In this document: one piece after another, positions 45,218-53,429 of the stretch
How the letters are laid out: every line of letters starts with the position of its first letter
Numbering within the stretch: position 1 is the first letter of the stretch
NCBI GenBank assembly: GCA_029856045.1
Contig: JAHQWG010000001.1
Location: forward strand, 1 to 64,000
DNA from: Promethearchaeia archaeon
GTDB lineage: Archaea; Asgardarchaeota; Lokiarchaeia; Sigyniarchaeales; SOKP01
Length of the DNA: 64,000 nucleotides
Direction: 5' to 3'
The notes under the pieces: model-generated
Told to the model about the DNA's origin: nothing
Seen by the model: the letters and a program-made list of their open reading frames with translations, nothing else
Databases searched by the model: none
Program-made: the position numbers and the translations under genes

Positions 45218-46024
45218 TTATATGAAGATTTCATCTAAGGTAATTTTTTCTAATCTTATTATTCTCAGAGTTAATTTTTTTATTTTATTAAAAAGTAATT
45301 CATATATGATTGTTAGTGGCATAAAATAACCGATTAAGGCGATTGGAAAGAAAAAGATTACTATTTGTAGAAGAGGCTCTGTTTCAGTAAATATTTTCGC
45401 GAAAGTAAGGTAATAAAAAATTGGAGTGGTTATTCCAGCGTATCCTCTTAAGAGATATTTATAAAATTGACCAACTGAATTTACTTCGGGAGAGAGTCTG
45501 AAGTCTTTCCTTAACCTTTTTATTTCAATGATTCCACAATCGTGAAAAAGCCAAATTGGAATAATTAAAATGGAGCAAAGTGGTGTAGTCAATAATGCAG
45601 CAAACAGAATTGTTGTTGTAGGATCATATCCGATAATTCTTACATTTATTAACCAATAAAAATTCATAATAACTAAACCAATAGAGAGGGATAAAAAACT
45701 AGGTAATAATGTTCGAGTAAAAGTAGGAAAGCCTTTAATTTTTTCACCTTCAAGTATGGTTATTTTAAAATCGTAGTTTCTTTTCAATATTTTAGAGATT
45801 AAGAAATATACTCTAATAAATAAGATTCCAAAAGGAATAGCGATTAAATTGAAGATAAATGGCATAAAGATAAGTAGTATAGCATCGGATAATCCCGCAC
45901 CATAATAAAATTTAGTAAGATCTAAAGTTGGTGGGATGTTTCGAGTAATATAAATAGCAAAAAATAAAGTAACTAATGTAAAAAATAGGGGTAATATATA
46001 TTGTTTTTTTTCTATTATTTTCAA
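45218..46024 (-). CDS. hypothetical membrane protein, 268 aa
   Basis: Six or seven hydrophobic segments are visible, including YILPLFFTLVTLFFAIYI near the start, AILLIFMPFIFNLIAIPFGIL, FLSLSIGLVIMNFYW and a final pair FFFPIALIGYFMPLTIIY. The loop KRNYDFKITILEGEKIKG and the C-terminal KIKKLTLRII are cytoplasmic and basic. No family recognised. Start is TTG 46024. It is divergent from MptE with ~100 bp between. Confidence 0.6.
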   Translation of the reverse strand: MKIIEKKQYILPLFFTLVTLFFAIYITRNIPPTLDLTKFYYGAGLSDAILLIFMPFIFNLIAIPFGILFIRVYFLISKILKRNYDFKITILEGEKIKGFPTFTRTLLPSFLSLSIGLVIMNFYWLINVRIIGYDPTTTILFAALLTTPLCSILIIPIWLFHDCGIIEIKRLRKDFRLSPEVNSVGQFYKYLLRGYAGITTPIFYYLTFAKIFTETEPLLQIVIFFFPIALIGYFMPLTIIYELLFNKIKKLTLRIIRLEKITLDEIFI

Positions 46025-46124
46025 CTCAAAATTAAAATATTATTTTTGTAATAATTCCAAGATAGTTTTATAATTTTTTGTTAATTAAATAAATTTTTAT
46101 AATTCTTATTATGGAAGTATATTT

Positions 46125-46988
46125 ATGAGAGAGAATTTTAAGCCAAATATTATTAAAAGCATCAATTTTTTTTCTGAATTTAAAGAATGGTATTATAAAA
46201 TAATTACAGATTTTAACTTTGATGAACAGAATGATAAGCTTGGCAGAGATTTATTATTAAATATTTTACTTGATAGTGAAAATTATGAAAATTTTCATCA
46301 AAATTTGGAGAATATAAAAAAATTAATCCAAAAAAATAAATTTATAACCATATTTGGATGCGGTCCTTCTTTAGAAAAAACTTTTGATAAAATCTCTCAA
46401 AGTGGTAAAAGTAAGTTTCCAATAAATCAATTAATTATTGCTATAGATGGTGCTGCCGTATTTCTTGATGAAAAAGGAATAAAACCAAACCTTATTTTTA
46501 CTGATCTTGATGGATTTTTACCAGAAAAATTTTCTTATTTTAGAAAACTTTCAAATTATATAGTTATACACGCCCATGGAGATAATGTAGATATTTTAAA
46601 AAGAATATCAAATGAGGTAAAAATGGCGAATAATATTATTGGAACAACGCAAGTTGAGCCAAGATCTATCATTTTGAATCCAGGTGGATTTACAGACGGA
46701 GATAGAGTTCTCTATTTTCTTAAAAATTTCATTCGACCTAATCAAAAAATTTTTTTTATTGGTATGGATTTTGGAGAAGTTGTTGGTCGTTATTCTAAAC
46801 CAGAGTACTCAGAAAATCAAAAAGCAAAACCAAATAAATTAAAAAAACTTCAATATGCTGAAAAATTATCAGAGTGGATCATTAAAAAAATAAAAAATGA
46901 GTTTTATTTCATTAATTCAAAAATTTCATCAAATTATGTTCAGATTATTTCAATTAAGCAATATTTAAACTTCTTTAATATTTTATAA
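46125..46988 (+). CDS. mptE: 6-hydroxymethyl-7,8-dihydropterin pyrophosphokinase MptE-like (DUF115)
   Basis: 287 aa. The DUF115 motifs are FGCGPSLEKTF, AIDGAA, FTDLDGF, HAHGDN, GTTQVEP and GGFTDGDR, in order. In methanogens MptE makes the pyrophosphate ester of 6-hydroxymethyl-dihydropterin during tetrahydromethanopterin (or tetrahydrofolate) synthesis. It supplies the cofactor on which Fae and the glycine cleavage T protein may depend. The ATG at 46125 follows GTATATTT. It converges with the RadA-like gene (gap 2 bp). Confidence 0.88.
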   Translation: MRENFKPNIIKSINFFSEFKEWYYKIITDFNFDEQNDKLGRDLLLNILLDSENYENFHQNLENIKKLIQKNKFITIFGCGPSLEKTFDKISQSGKSKFPINQLIIAIDGAAVFLDEKGIKPNLIFTDLDGFLPEKFSYFRKLSNYIVIHAHGDNVDILKRISNEVKMANNIIGTTQVEPRSIILNPGGFTDGDRVLYFLKNFIRPNQKIFFIGMDFGEVVGRYSKPEYSENQKAKPNKLKKLQYAEKLSEWIIKKIKNEFYFINSKISSNYVQIISIKQYLNFFNIL

Positions 46989-46990
46989 TT

Positions 46991-47929
46991 TTAATTTTTT
47001 GATATGAGGCGATAATCTCTAATACCTTTCTCAGTGATCATAAAAATCGTCTTTCTTTCGGGTAAAAATTCTGAATTAATAATGTGTGCTGATCTTTTGT
47101 TTTCTGCAATATAACTAAATAAAATAAATTCTGAAAAATAATGATTAAGCAATCGAGCTGCGAAGGGCTTAACTGGGAAGAACGACTCTTTCGAGAAGTT
47201 TGGTGAAACTTGACCAATTAAAATTGATATTAAATTATATTTTTTTGTTAATTCGTTTATTTTTTTAAGGATTTTTAAAAATTTTTTTGTTTGAGTTATT
47301 TGATTCATACTATCAATATTTTGATCAGCTCGAAAATGATTTGTTAGGGAATCGATAATAACCAACTTATAATCATAAGTTATTATTAAATCTTCTATCT
47401 TCTCGAAAGTAACATTTAATGCAGTACTTCCAAGAATATTAAGGACATTTATACTCTTTAAAACTCTTTCTGGTTCTAGATTTAAACTTGTTGATAATTG
47501 GTTGATTCTTTCTGGTTTGAAATTGTTTTCGGTATCTAAGAATAATGTTAAATATTGATTTTTCTTGATTAGTTGTTCATTAAATTTTTGAGCAATATTT
47601 GTAGCCAATTGGAGGCATAATTGAGTTTTTCCAGTAGTAAATTCACCAAAAATAAAATAAACAACACCTGGAAAAAAACCACCATTTAATATAGTATCTA
47701 TATTTGTGCTTCCGGAACTTAATGGGTTTGATTTTTTTGAAATTTTTTCTATATCATCTTTTAACCATAATATGTATTTTCCGGTTGATATTTCTTTTTT
47801 TAATTGTATTGTTGATTCGGGTGTTAAATCTAAAATTTTTTGGATTTCTGCATCATTAAGATGATATAAAGTGCTAATATTACTTAGACTGGTGTTTTTC
47901 ACTTTTTTTTTAAGGGTTTTATTTATCAT
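46991..47929 (-). CDS. RadA/RadB-like recombinase
   Basis: 312 aa RecA-superfamily ATPase. The N-terminal ~70 residues look like a short helix-hairpin region; the core begins LSSGSTNIDTILNGGFFPGV, as in Rad51/RadA. Walker A is GEFTTGKT and Walker B is KLVIIDSL, with the switch ILIGQVSP. The length is between RadA (~320-350) and RadB (~220), so it may be a RadA-related paralogue. It binds DNA and promotes strand exchange or regulates RadA. The nearby RecA-like gene at 50613 is a shorter relative. Confidence 0.8.
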   Translation of the reverse strand: MINKTLKKKVKNTSLSNISTLYHLNDAEIQKILDLTPESTIQLKKEISTGKYILWLKDDIEKISKKSNPLSSGSTNIDTILNGGFFPGVVYFIFGEFTTGKTQLCLQLATNIAQKFNEQLIKKNQYLTLFLDTENNFKPERINQLSTSLNLEPERVLKSINVLNILGSTALNVTFEKIEDLIITYDYKLVIIDSLTNHFRADQNIDSMNQITQTKKFLKILKKINELTKKYNLISILIGQVSPNFSKESFFPVKPFAARLLNHYFSEFILFSYIAENKRSAHIINSEFLPERKTIFMITEKGIRDYRLISKN

Positions 47930-48071
47930 TAATCCAAAATAGTAAAGTTAAAATTTAATTTTTAATAATTTATAAAAAAATCAGTTTATTAATTTATTCC
48001 ATTTTTATTTTCTATTAAAAATCTGGCTTATAATTTTTTGAGTAAGAAGAACCTAATCGAGATGAGGAAAC

Positions 48072-48689
48072 ATAAGTAAAAAGCGCAAAGAATTGTGTCC
48101 ATATTGTAATCAAGAATTTATATACCTCTCCAGGCACAAGTGTAAAGTTAAGCAACGACTAGAGAGTGAAGATGAGGAAACGGAACAAGATCGAAGACAA
48201 ACAAGATTAGAATTTTTAAGAAAAGAAATAGGTAGAAAATTAAAAAAAGATGAATCTGCAATTCTCGAAATAATTAGACAAGAAGGCGAGTTGTTCATAG
48301 AAGAATTAAAAGAGAAGGGAAATATTTCCAGCGACAGGATTGAAAGTATTTTAGAAACTTTAGAATTAAAATCAAAGATAATGGTTCAGAGAGAGTTAAA
48401 CGCTGCGAATTGGACGAAACGTATTTCATATATCGAGGATTTAAGAAAAGAAACTGTTAAAAAGTCAGAAAAACTTGATAAACGAAAGGAGGATTTTGTT
48501 TGGGACATGGTTTGGCGTGTACCTTGTTTTATTTGTCCTTTCATAGACAGATGTGACAATGCTCAAGTAAAATTTAATCCTATGTTTTGTACCTGGTTTA
48601 CTGATTGGATCTGGCATTGTTTTGAAAAAAAAAATTTTCTAAATCCCTTTGAAGGAATGGGAGACAATTTTTTTGATGATGATATTTAA
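48072..48689 (+). CDS. TFE-beta/RPC34-like transcription factor with N-terminal zinc finger, probable ATA start
   Basis: 205 aa from ATA 48072. N-terminal CPYC...HKC finger (C9, C12, H22, C24), charged helix, a winged-helix segment (~55-105: ILEIIRQEGELFIEELKE) and a C-terminal Cys motif: C152, C155, C161 and C173, in CFICPFIDRC...PMFCTWFTDW. That motif closely resembles the [4Fe-4S] region of human RPC39 and archaeal TFE-beta. It should act with TFE-alpha at promoter opening. The only conventional start (TTG 48093) lacks a Shine-Dalgarno site; ATA has GATGAGG 4 bases before it. Confidence 0.72.
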   Translation: MSKKRKELCPYCNQEFIYLSRHKCKVKQRLESEDEETEQDRRQTRLEFLRKEIGRKLKKDESAILEIIRQEGELFIEELKEKGNISSDRIESILETLELKSKIMVQRELNAANWTKRISYIEDLRKETVKKSEKLDKRKEDFVWDMVWRVPCFICPFIDRCDNAQVKFNPMFCTWFTDWIWHCFEKKNFLNPFEGMGDNFFDDDI

Positions 48690-48705
48690 AGTATTGAATT
48701 AAATA

Positions 48706-49338
48706 TTAATGTATTATTGACTGACAAACTAAAAATACTTCATTACTTCTAGAACGCGTTGCCTCTGGTATAAATATTCTAACTTTATGAAATTTTTCTT
48801 TTACTGATTTTAAGAATTTAGGTAGTTCTGATCCTTCAAAACATTTAAAAATGAGAAACCTATCTTTTTTAAGCAAACCAATCGCAATCTCCAGTATTCG
48901 ATCACAAATTTTGATCTGGCTTACTTGGTCAAGAGTTTTATTACCAGTTTTTTTTATTGAACAATCGGATATTATGAGATCAATTTTTATATTGTCAAAA
49001 AACTCATTTAGCTTCTCTTCTAATATTTCATCATGAATATCCATTTTCAAAAAATCAATATCTTCAATTGATGTAATTTTTTTTAAATCTACTCCAATTA
49101 TTTTGGGTTTAATTTTTTTTTTAGAATTTTTTAAATTGATTTCAATAAATTCTTTTGATACTTGCAACCATGAGCCAGGAGCGCAACCTAAATCTAATAA
49201 AGAAAACACATTTTTAAAAATCTTAAATTTTTTATTTATTTGTATTAATTTAAACGCAGATCTAGCTCTATAACCTTCTTTTTTCGCAAATCTATAATAA
49301 TGCTCTTTTTTGTATTCCTTTATCCAATTTTTTCCCAT
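48706..49338 (-). CDS. FtsJ/RlmE-family 2'-O-ribose methyltransferase
   Basis: 210 aa. SAM motif LLDLGCAPGSWLQ, the first catalytic Lys in YRARSAFKLIQI, the Asp in IISDCSI, the second Lys in LIFKCFEGSE and the Glu in SRSNEVFLVC give the K-D-K-E tetrad. The substrate is probably rRNA or tRNA ribose; archaeal FtsJ proteins modify 23S rRNA or tRNA anticodon loops. The motif after the catalytic Asp is CSIK instead of the usual MAP. It overlaps no gene; the trm1 stop lies ~18 bases upstream. Confidence 0.88.
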   Translation of the reverse strand: MGKNWIKEYKKEHYYRFAKKEGYRARSAFKLIQINKKFKIFKNVFSLLDLGCAPGSWLQVSKEFIEINLKNSKKKIKPKIIGVDLKKITSIEDIDFLKMDIHDEILEEKLNEFFDNIKIDLIISDCSIKKTGNKTLDQVSQIKICDRILEIAIGLLKKDRFLIFKCFEGSELPKFLKSVKEKFHKVRIFIPEATRSRSNEVFLVCQSIIH

Positions 49339-49356
49339 ATAAAATCAACTAAATTT

Positions 49357-50586
49357 TTAGAGCGATAAGAGAAGTTTTTTAAGAGCTTTTATATTCATAC
49401 TAGTCTTTATTGATAAAAAATCAAAATGCGTTCTTGAAGCCTTATAATTTTTTTTTTTTTTAATTTCATTAATAATTTTTTCAATTTTAGGAATGTTTGA
49501 AAGTCTTAATTCCTTAGAAAGTCTATGTAAATTATAGTAAGTAATAGGCATATCATTTTCCTCAACAATTAAATTCAAAATTTTCTTAATTCTATTCTTG
49601 TTATTATAATTACAATCTTCATTTAAGTTAATAAGTTCTTCAATAAAATTAGTTCTATGCATATTTCCGAGCCAGAGTGGGCCTGCAGAAACAATTTTTT
49701 GGCTTTTATTACACAACGGACATTTTCCAAGGATCTTTAAAATATCATCTGTAAAACTCATGCGATGACCACAATGACTGCAATGGATAATATAACCGAA
49801 TTTATTTATATTTTCAAAAATTCTTTCCTTATTTTTGTATGTAAGTGCAAAAAATCTAATAAAATGATTGGAATAAAAAGTTAAGAGGGGTGAAATTCCC
49901 AAATTATTAATGTTGGCGATTCTTGAGATAAAATAGATTAAAATCCTTGCGCCAATTTCCTTACAATATTCTGTATGGAGTGGCATTGACATATATTTTC
50001 TTAGACAAGCTTTCTTTCTAATTCCAAATAAAACAGGAGTATCTGTAGCTGTTATGCAGATTAAACTATTTTTTTTCTTAATTGCTTTAAAAGCAGAATC
50101 AATGTATAAGTTTGGCGTTCCAAATGGATCTATTGAAATTATATCAGGTTTTTCATCTTGTTTCATTAAAGCGAGTTCTGAAAATAATAAATTTGCACTC
50201 TTTTTTGAAATTTTAATTAGTGATTCTATGTCTTTTAAATTGTTTATTTGAATATTTTTCTTAATTAAGTCTATAGCCATAGGATTGATGTCATTAATAT
50301 ATATTTTTTTTATATTTTTACATTCTTTTAACATTCTAATTGAGCCAATTCCAGAAGCCGCCATAGAATCTACAATAACAAGTTTATTTTGATTAAATAA
50401 TTTATTATAAGCTATTATAGCTAAATTAGTAATGTCTCGATTGATTTCCATTTTTTTATTATAAAAAACAACCATAGATTTCGAAGGAATATTATTCTTA
50501 TCAACCGAATGTAAGAAAAAATTAGCCAACCCTTCTTTTTCTACAATAAATTTGTCATTCTTAAATTTTTGATTGTTTTCATTCAT
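49357..50586 (-). CDS. trm1: tRNA (guanine-26-N2) dimethyltransferase Trm1
   Basis: 409 aa. The N-terminus has VVFYNKKMEINRDIT, SAM site DSMAASGIGSIRML, catalytic-loop region DIISIDPFGTP, and TATDTPVLFG, as in Trm1. The C-terminal domain carries a zinc site (CSHCGHRM and CPLC) and AGPLWLGNMH, also diagnostic. It methylates G26 of tRNA. It lies between the FtsJ gene and a RecA-like gene on the same strand. Confidence 0.93.
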   Translation of the reverse strand: MNENNQKFKNDKFIVEKEGLANFFLHSVDKNNIPSKSMVVFYNKKMEINRDITNLAIIAYNKLFNQNKLVIVDSMAASGIGSIRMLKECKNIKKIYINDINPMAIDLIKKNIQINNLKDIESLIKISKKSANLLFSELALMKQDEKPDIISIDPFGTPNLYIDSAFKAIKKKNSLICITATDTPVLFGIRKKACLRKYMSMPLHTEYCKEIGARILIYFISRIANINNLGISPLLTFYSNHFIRFFALTYKNKERIFENINKFGYIIHCSHCGHRMSFTDDILKILGKCPLCNKSQKIVSAGPLWLGNMHRTNFIEELINLNEDCNYNNKNRIKKILNLIVEENDMPITYYNLHRLSKELRLSNIPKIEKIINEIKKKKNYKASRTHFDFLSIKTSMNIKALKKLLLSL

Positions 50587-50612
50587 CTTTAAAGAATAAT
50601 CTCTAAAAAATT

Positions 50613-51344
50613 TTATTTAATCTCATTAAATCCAGAATCATCAAGTTTTACATTAATTTCATATATTATTGATTGTGGTCGATTTTTTAATAATAGAATT
50701 CTTTCTGACATATTCTCGGTTCTTAGAATTTGAATGGTATTAGGTACCCAATATTCTGTTACCTTTCCACCCTTTTCTTTTATTAAATAATTTTCATTTT
50801 CTTTAATTGTTGCTTCATAGTCAGTAATTATTACATTTATTCCAAATTTTTGATTTAAATGAGTTAAAGTTGCTAATATCTGATTTAATTTATGATTTAA
50901 TTCGACGTTTTTCTTCTTCTTTGTCTTATCTGTTTTTAACGAATAAAGATCAAATAGGGAATCAATTAAAATTAATTGAATTTGGGAAATATTTTTATTT
51001 TCAACTCTCTTTAGATCTAATAATATAAATTCCAAATTAAGAACGTATTCTAATAAATCATCAAAATCCTCTATTTTAATGGAAATTATATTATTTGATT
51101 TTTCCTTATTCATTTTACTCTTTAGATTTTCAAATTTCAGTGAAGGAAATTCATCCTTTGTGTAGATAAAAATTACTTTTTCATTTTGTTGTGAAAAATT
51201 TAAAGCAATCTGAAGTGCTAATATTGTTTTCCCTACCCCAATATCGCACCAAATTGAGAGAATTCCTTCAGAAAAATCAATATTTTTAAATAATTGAGTT
51301 AAAAAAGAATTTTCATTCGGTATTAGCATGTTTTTTTCAAACAA
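50613..51344 (-). CDS. RecA/RadB-like ATPase
   Basis: 243 aa. A P-loop-like segment reads CDIGVGKTILALQIAL (the first Gly of the usual GxxxxGKT is replaced by Cys-Asp). Walker B is IQLILIDSLFDL. The order fits the RadB-like branch of the RecA superfamily. A Lys/Glu-rich insert (KTKKKKNVELNHK) follows Walker B. It could help recombination with the neighbouring YqgF/RuvC-like protein, which is divergent from it by 12 bases (inference). Confidence 0.6.
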   Translation of the reverse strand: MFEKNMLIPNENSFLTQLFKNIDFSEGILSIWCDIGVGKTILALQIALNFSQQNEKVIFIYTKDEFPSLKFENLKSKMNKEKSNNIISIKIEDFDDLLEYVLNLEFILLDLKRVENKNISQIQLILIDSLFDLYSLKTDKTKKKKNVELNHKLNQILATLTHLNQKFGINVIITDYEATIKENENYLIKEKGGKVTEYWVPNTIQILRTENMSERILLLKNRPQSIIYEINVKLDDSGFNEIK

Positions 51345-51356
51345 TAATTAGGAAAA

Positions 51357-52190
51357 TTGATATATAAATTTATTATTTATAAAATTAGATTGAGAATAAA
51401 ATTATATATTTACACTAAAAATCCTCGTTTTTTTTATAAAATTAATAATAGTTTAAATAAACTTAGAATCCCCTTTTATGTTTTAAATTATGGTGTAAAA
51501 TTAAGAAATATCAATGGAATTATTCTTACAACCGAAAAAGAATATAATAATGCAATATCTCCTGAGAATCAAACAGATCGATTTTTAGTTTATTCAAATA
51601 CCCAAGATTTTGAAGAATATTTAATGCACGTTCTTGCAACTCATAAATTTGGTTTTAAAAAGCAATATTTAAAATTAATATTTTCAATTGATCCAGGCAA
51701 AAATAAAAGTGGGATGGCAATTTTTTTAGATGAGTATTTTTTGATTTCTAAAATCTTATATAACCAAAAAGATTTTGTAGATAATATTGGAAAATTCATC
51801 TCTTATTTTAATTCTGATAAGTTAAAGCCAATTATGATAAAGATTTTCTTTGGAATAGGAGTTCCGAGTTTAGTTGAGTCTTTATTGGAAGTTTTATCTC
51901 GCAAATTTAAAGAATTTATTCCAATCTTTTATCTTGTTGATGAAAGAAATACTTCTAAAATGAAATATAATAAACACATATTTAAAATTTCAAAACATGA
52001 AATTTCGGCAATTTGGATAGCTATTCGCGGAATTAAGGCAATAAAATCTATGAAAATTTTAGAAAGCAATGAAGAAAATACTACAAGTGAGCTCCCAAAA
52101 AATTTGAATAGCGAGATCAAATTTGATGAAAATTTTGCTAAAAATATTTATTTTGGAAATTTGTCAATTTCCGATGCTTTAAATTTTTAA
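51357..52190 (+). CDS. YqgF/RuvC-like RNase H-fold protein
   Basis: 277 aa. The central part has the first acidic strand FSIDPGKNKSGMAIF, then strand FYLVDERNTSKM (compare the DERxTS motif of YqgF) and a final HEISAIWIAIRG where RuvC has its last acidic residues. These are the three conserved positions of the RNase H nuclease fold. The first ~90 residues and the last ~50 are unassigned. The start is TTG 51357, or TTG 51390. A Holliday junction resolvase or RNA nuclease role is possible. Confidence 0.5.
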   Translation: MIYKFIIYKIRLRIKLYIYTKNPRFFYKINNSLNKLRIPFYVLNYGVKLRNINGIILTTEKEYNNAISPENQTDRFLVYSNTQDFEEYLMHVLATHKFGFKKQYLKLIFSIDPGKNKSGMAIFLDEYFLISKILYNQKDFVDNIGKFISYFNSDKLKPIMIKIFFGIGVPSLVESLLEVLSRKFKEFIPIFYLVDERNTSKMKYNKHIFKISKHEISAIWIAIRGIKAIKSMKILESNEENTTSELPKNLNSEIKFDENFAKNIYFGNLSISDALNF

Positions 52191-52274
52191 ATAAAAGAAA
52201 TAAATTTTTTATTTATTATTTAATTCATTATTTTAAATTTTTTTAAAAATCAGAATAAGGGCTGAAATGATATT

Positions 52275-53384
52275 ATGCGCCGTATAAAATCTATTGATGC
52301 TTTCAGAGGTTTGTGCATGTTATATATGATTTTTATGCACTTTTTTGAATGGTGGATAATACCTGCAGATATTTGGGTGCACACAGCTGGCAGAATGATG
52401 ATAGAGTTTATAGGAGCATCTGCTTTTCTCTTTATTTCTGGAATAAGTACTACATTATCGATAAGGTTAAGAAAGGAAAAAGTAAATTCTGATCCAAACT
52501 ATTCAAATTCAGTATTAATAAAAGAGTATTATTATCGTGATTTATTATTTTTATCTATAGGTTTAATCTATAATGCGTTTACAGTTGTTGGAATTTGGGG
52601 ATTGAGGGGACTATGGAGTTGGTATATCCTATTAACAATTCCTGTTTGTCTTGCCATTGGTTACCCTCTAATAAAGTTACCTAAAATCGTCCGTATAGTT
52701 TTAACATTTTTTATAATTTTTATTACTTATCCACTGTTTGCTGTACTAGAAAGTTTAAGGTATACTGATGGAGTTTCGGAGATATTATATCATTTATTGT
52801 TTAATCCATATTGGGAAGACCCAATTTTACCAATGTTTGCTTATTTCTGTTTTGGTACAGTAATAGGTGAGATTTTCTATGAAATTTATTCAATTAAAGA
52901 TGAAAATTTAAAAAATACACTTGTAAAAAAGAGAATTATAAGAAATTTTTTAATTTATGGGATAATCATAATCTTGATTTCAATAGTAGGTGCAATATTT
53001 GTATTTAACGACCCGATTTCAGTATTAATTAGAGGTTCATTTTCATGGATAATATATGCACTTGGTTGGAATTTGATTATAATGGGGATTTTGACATATT
53101 TACATGAATTTAAATTTTCATCTGAATGGAAACATCGTTTTTTGTATTATTTCTCATTTTATTCATTAACAATTTATTTAATACATAATATCGTTGCTTT
53201 ATTTTTTTGGCATTTTTTTAATAAGTATAGTGTCTGGATACCACTCATTCTTATTATAATTCTATTATGGTTTATGTTAAAAACGATATATAAGAAAATT
53301 GGACCAAAATTTTCATTAAAATATGCAATTTCAAAGGTAGCTGTTTATTTATCAAAAAAAAAAAGAGTTAAACTTATGGTCTGA
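52275..53384 (+). CDS. DUF1624/heparan-acetyltransferase-like membrane protein, paralogue 2
   Basis: 369 aa with about ten membrane helices; start RRIKSIDAFRGLCMLYMIF, GASAFLFISGIST, and LFWHFFNKYS near the end. Each motif aligns with the protein at 22577-23656, including the segments IFYEIYSIK and FIIFITYPLF that are identical or nearly so. The two are clear paralogues 30 kb apart. It ends in a basic tail (KKKRVKLMV). The substrate is unknown; family members modify lipids or glycans with acyl groups. Confidence 0.7.
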   Translation: MRRIKSIDAFRGLCMLYMIFMHFFEWWIIPADIWVHTAGRMMIEFIGASAFLFISGISTTLSIRLRKEKVNSDPNYSNSVLIKEYYYRDLLFLSIGLIYNAFTVVGIWGLRGLWSWYILLTIPVCLAIGYPLIKLPKIVRIVLTFFIIFITYPLFAVLESLRYTDGVSEILYHLLFNPYWEDPILPMFAYFCFGTVIGEIFYEIYSIKDENLKNTLVKKRIIRNFLIYGIIIILISIVGAIFVFNDPISVLIRGSFSWIIYALGWNLIIMGILTYLHEFKFSSEWKHRFLYYFSFYSLTIYLIHNIVALFFWHFFNKYSVWIPLILIIILLWFMLKTIYKKIGPKFSLKYAISKVAVYLSKKKRVKLMV

Positions 53385-53429
53385 ATATAAAAAGACATTT
53401 TTTATTAAAGAACTAATCTTAAATTTATT

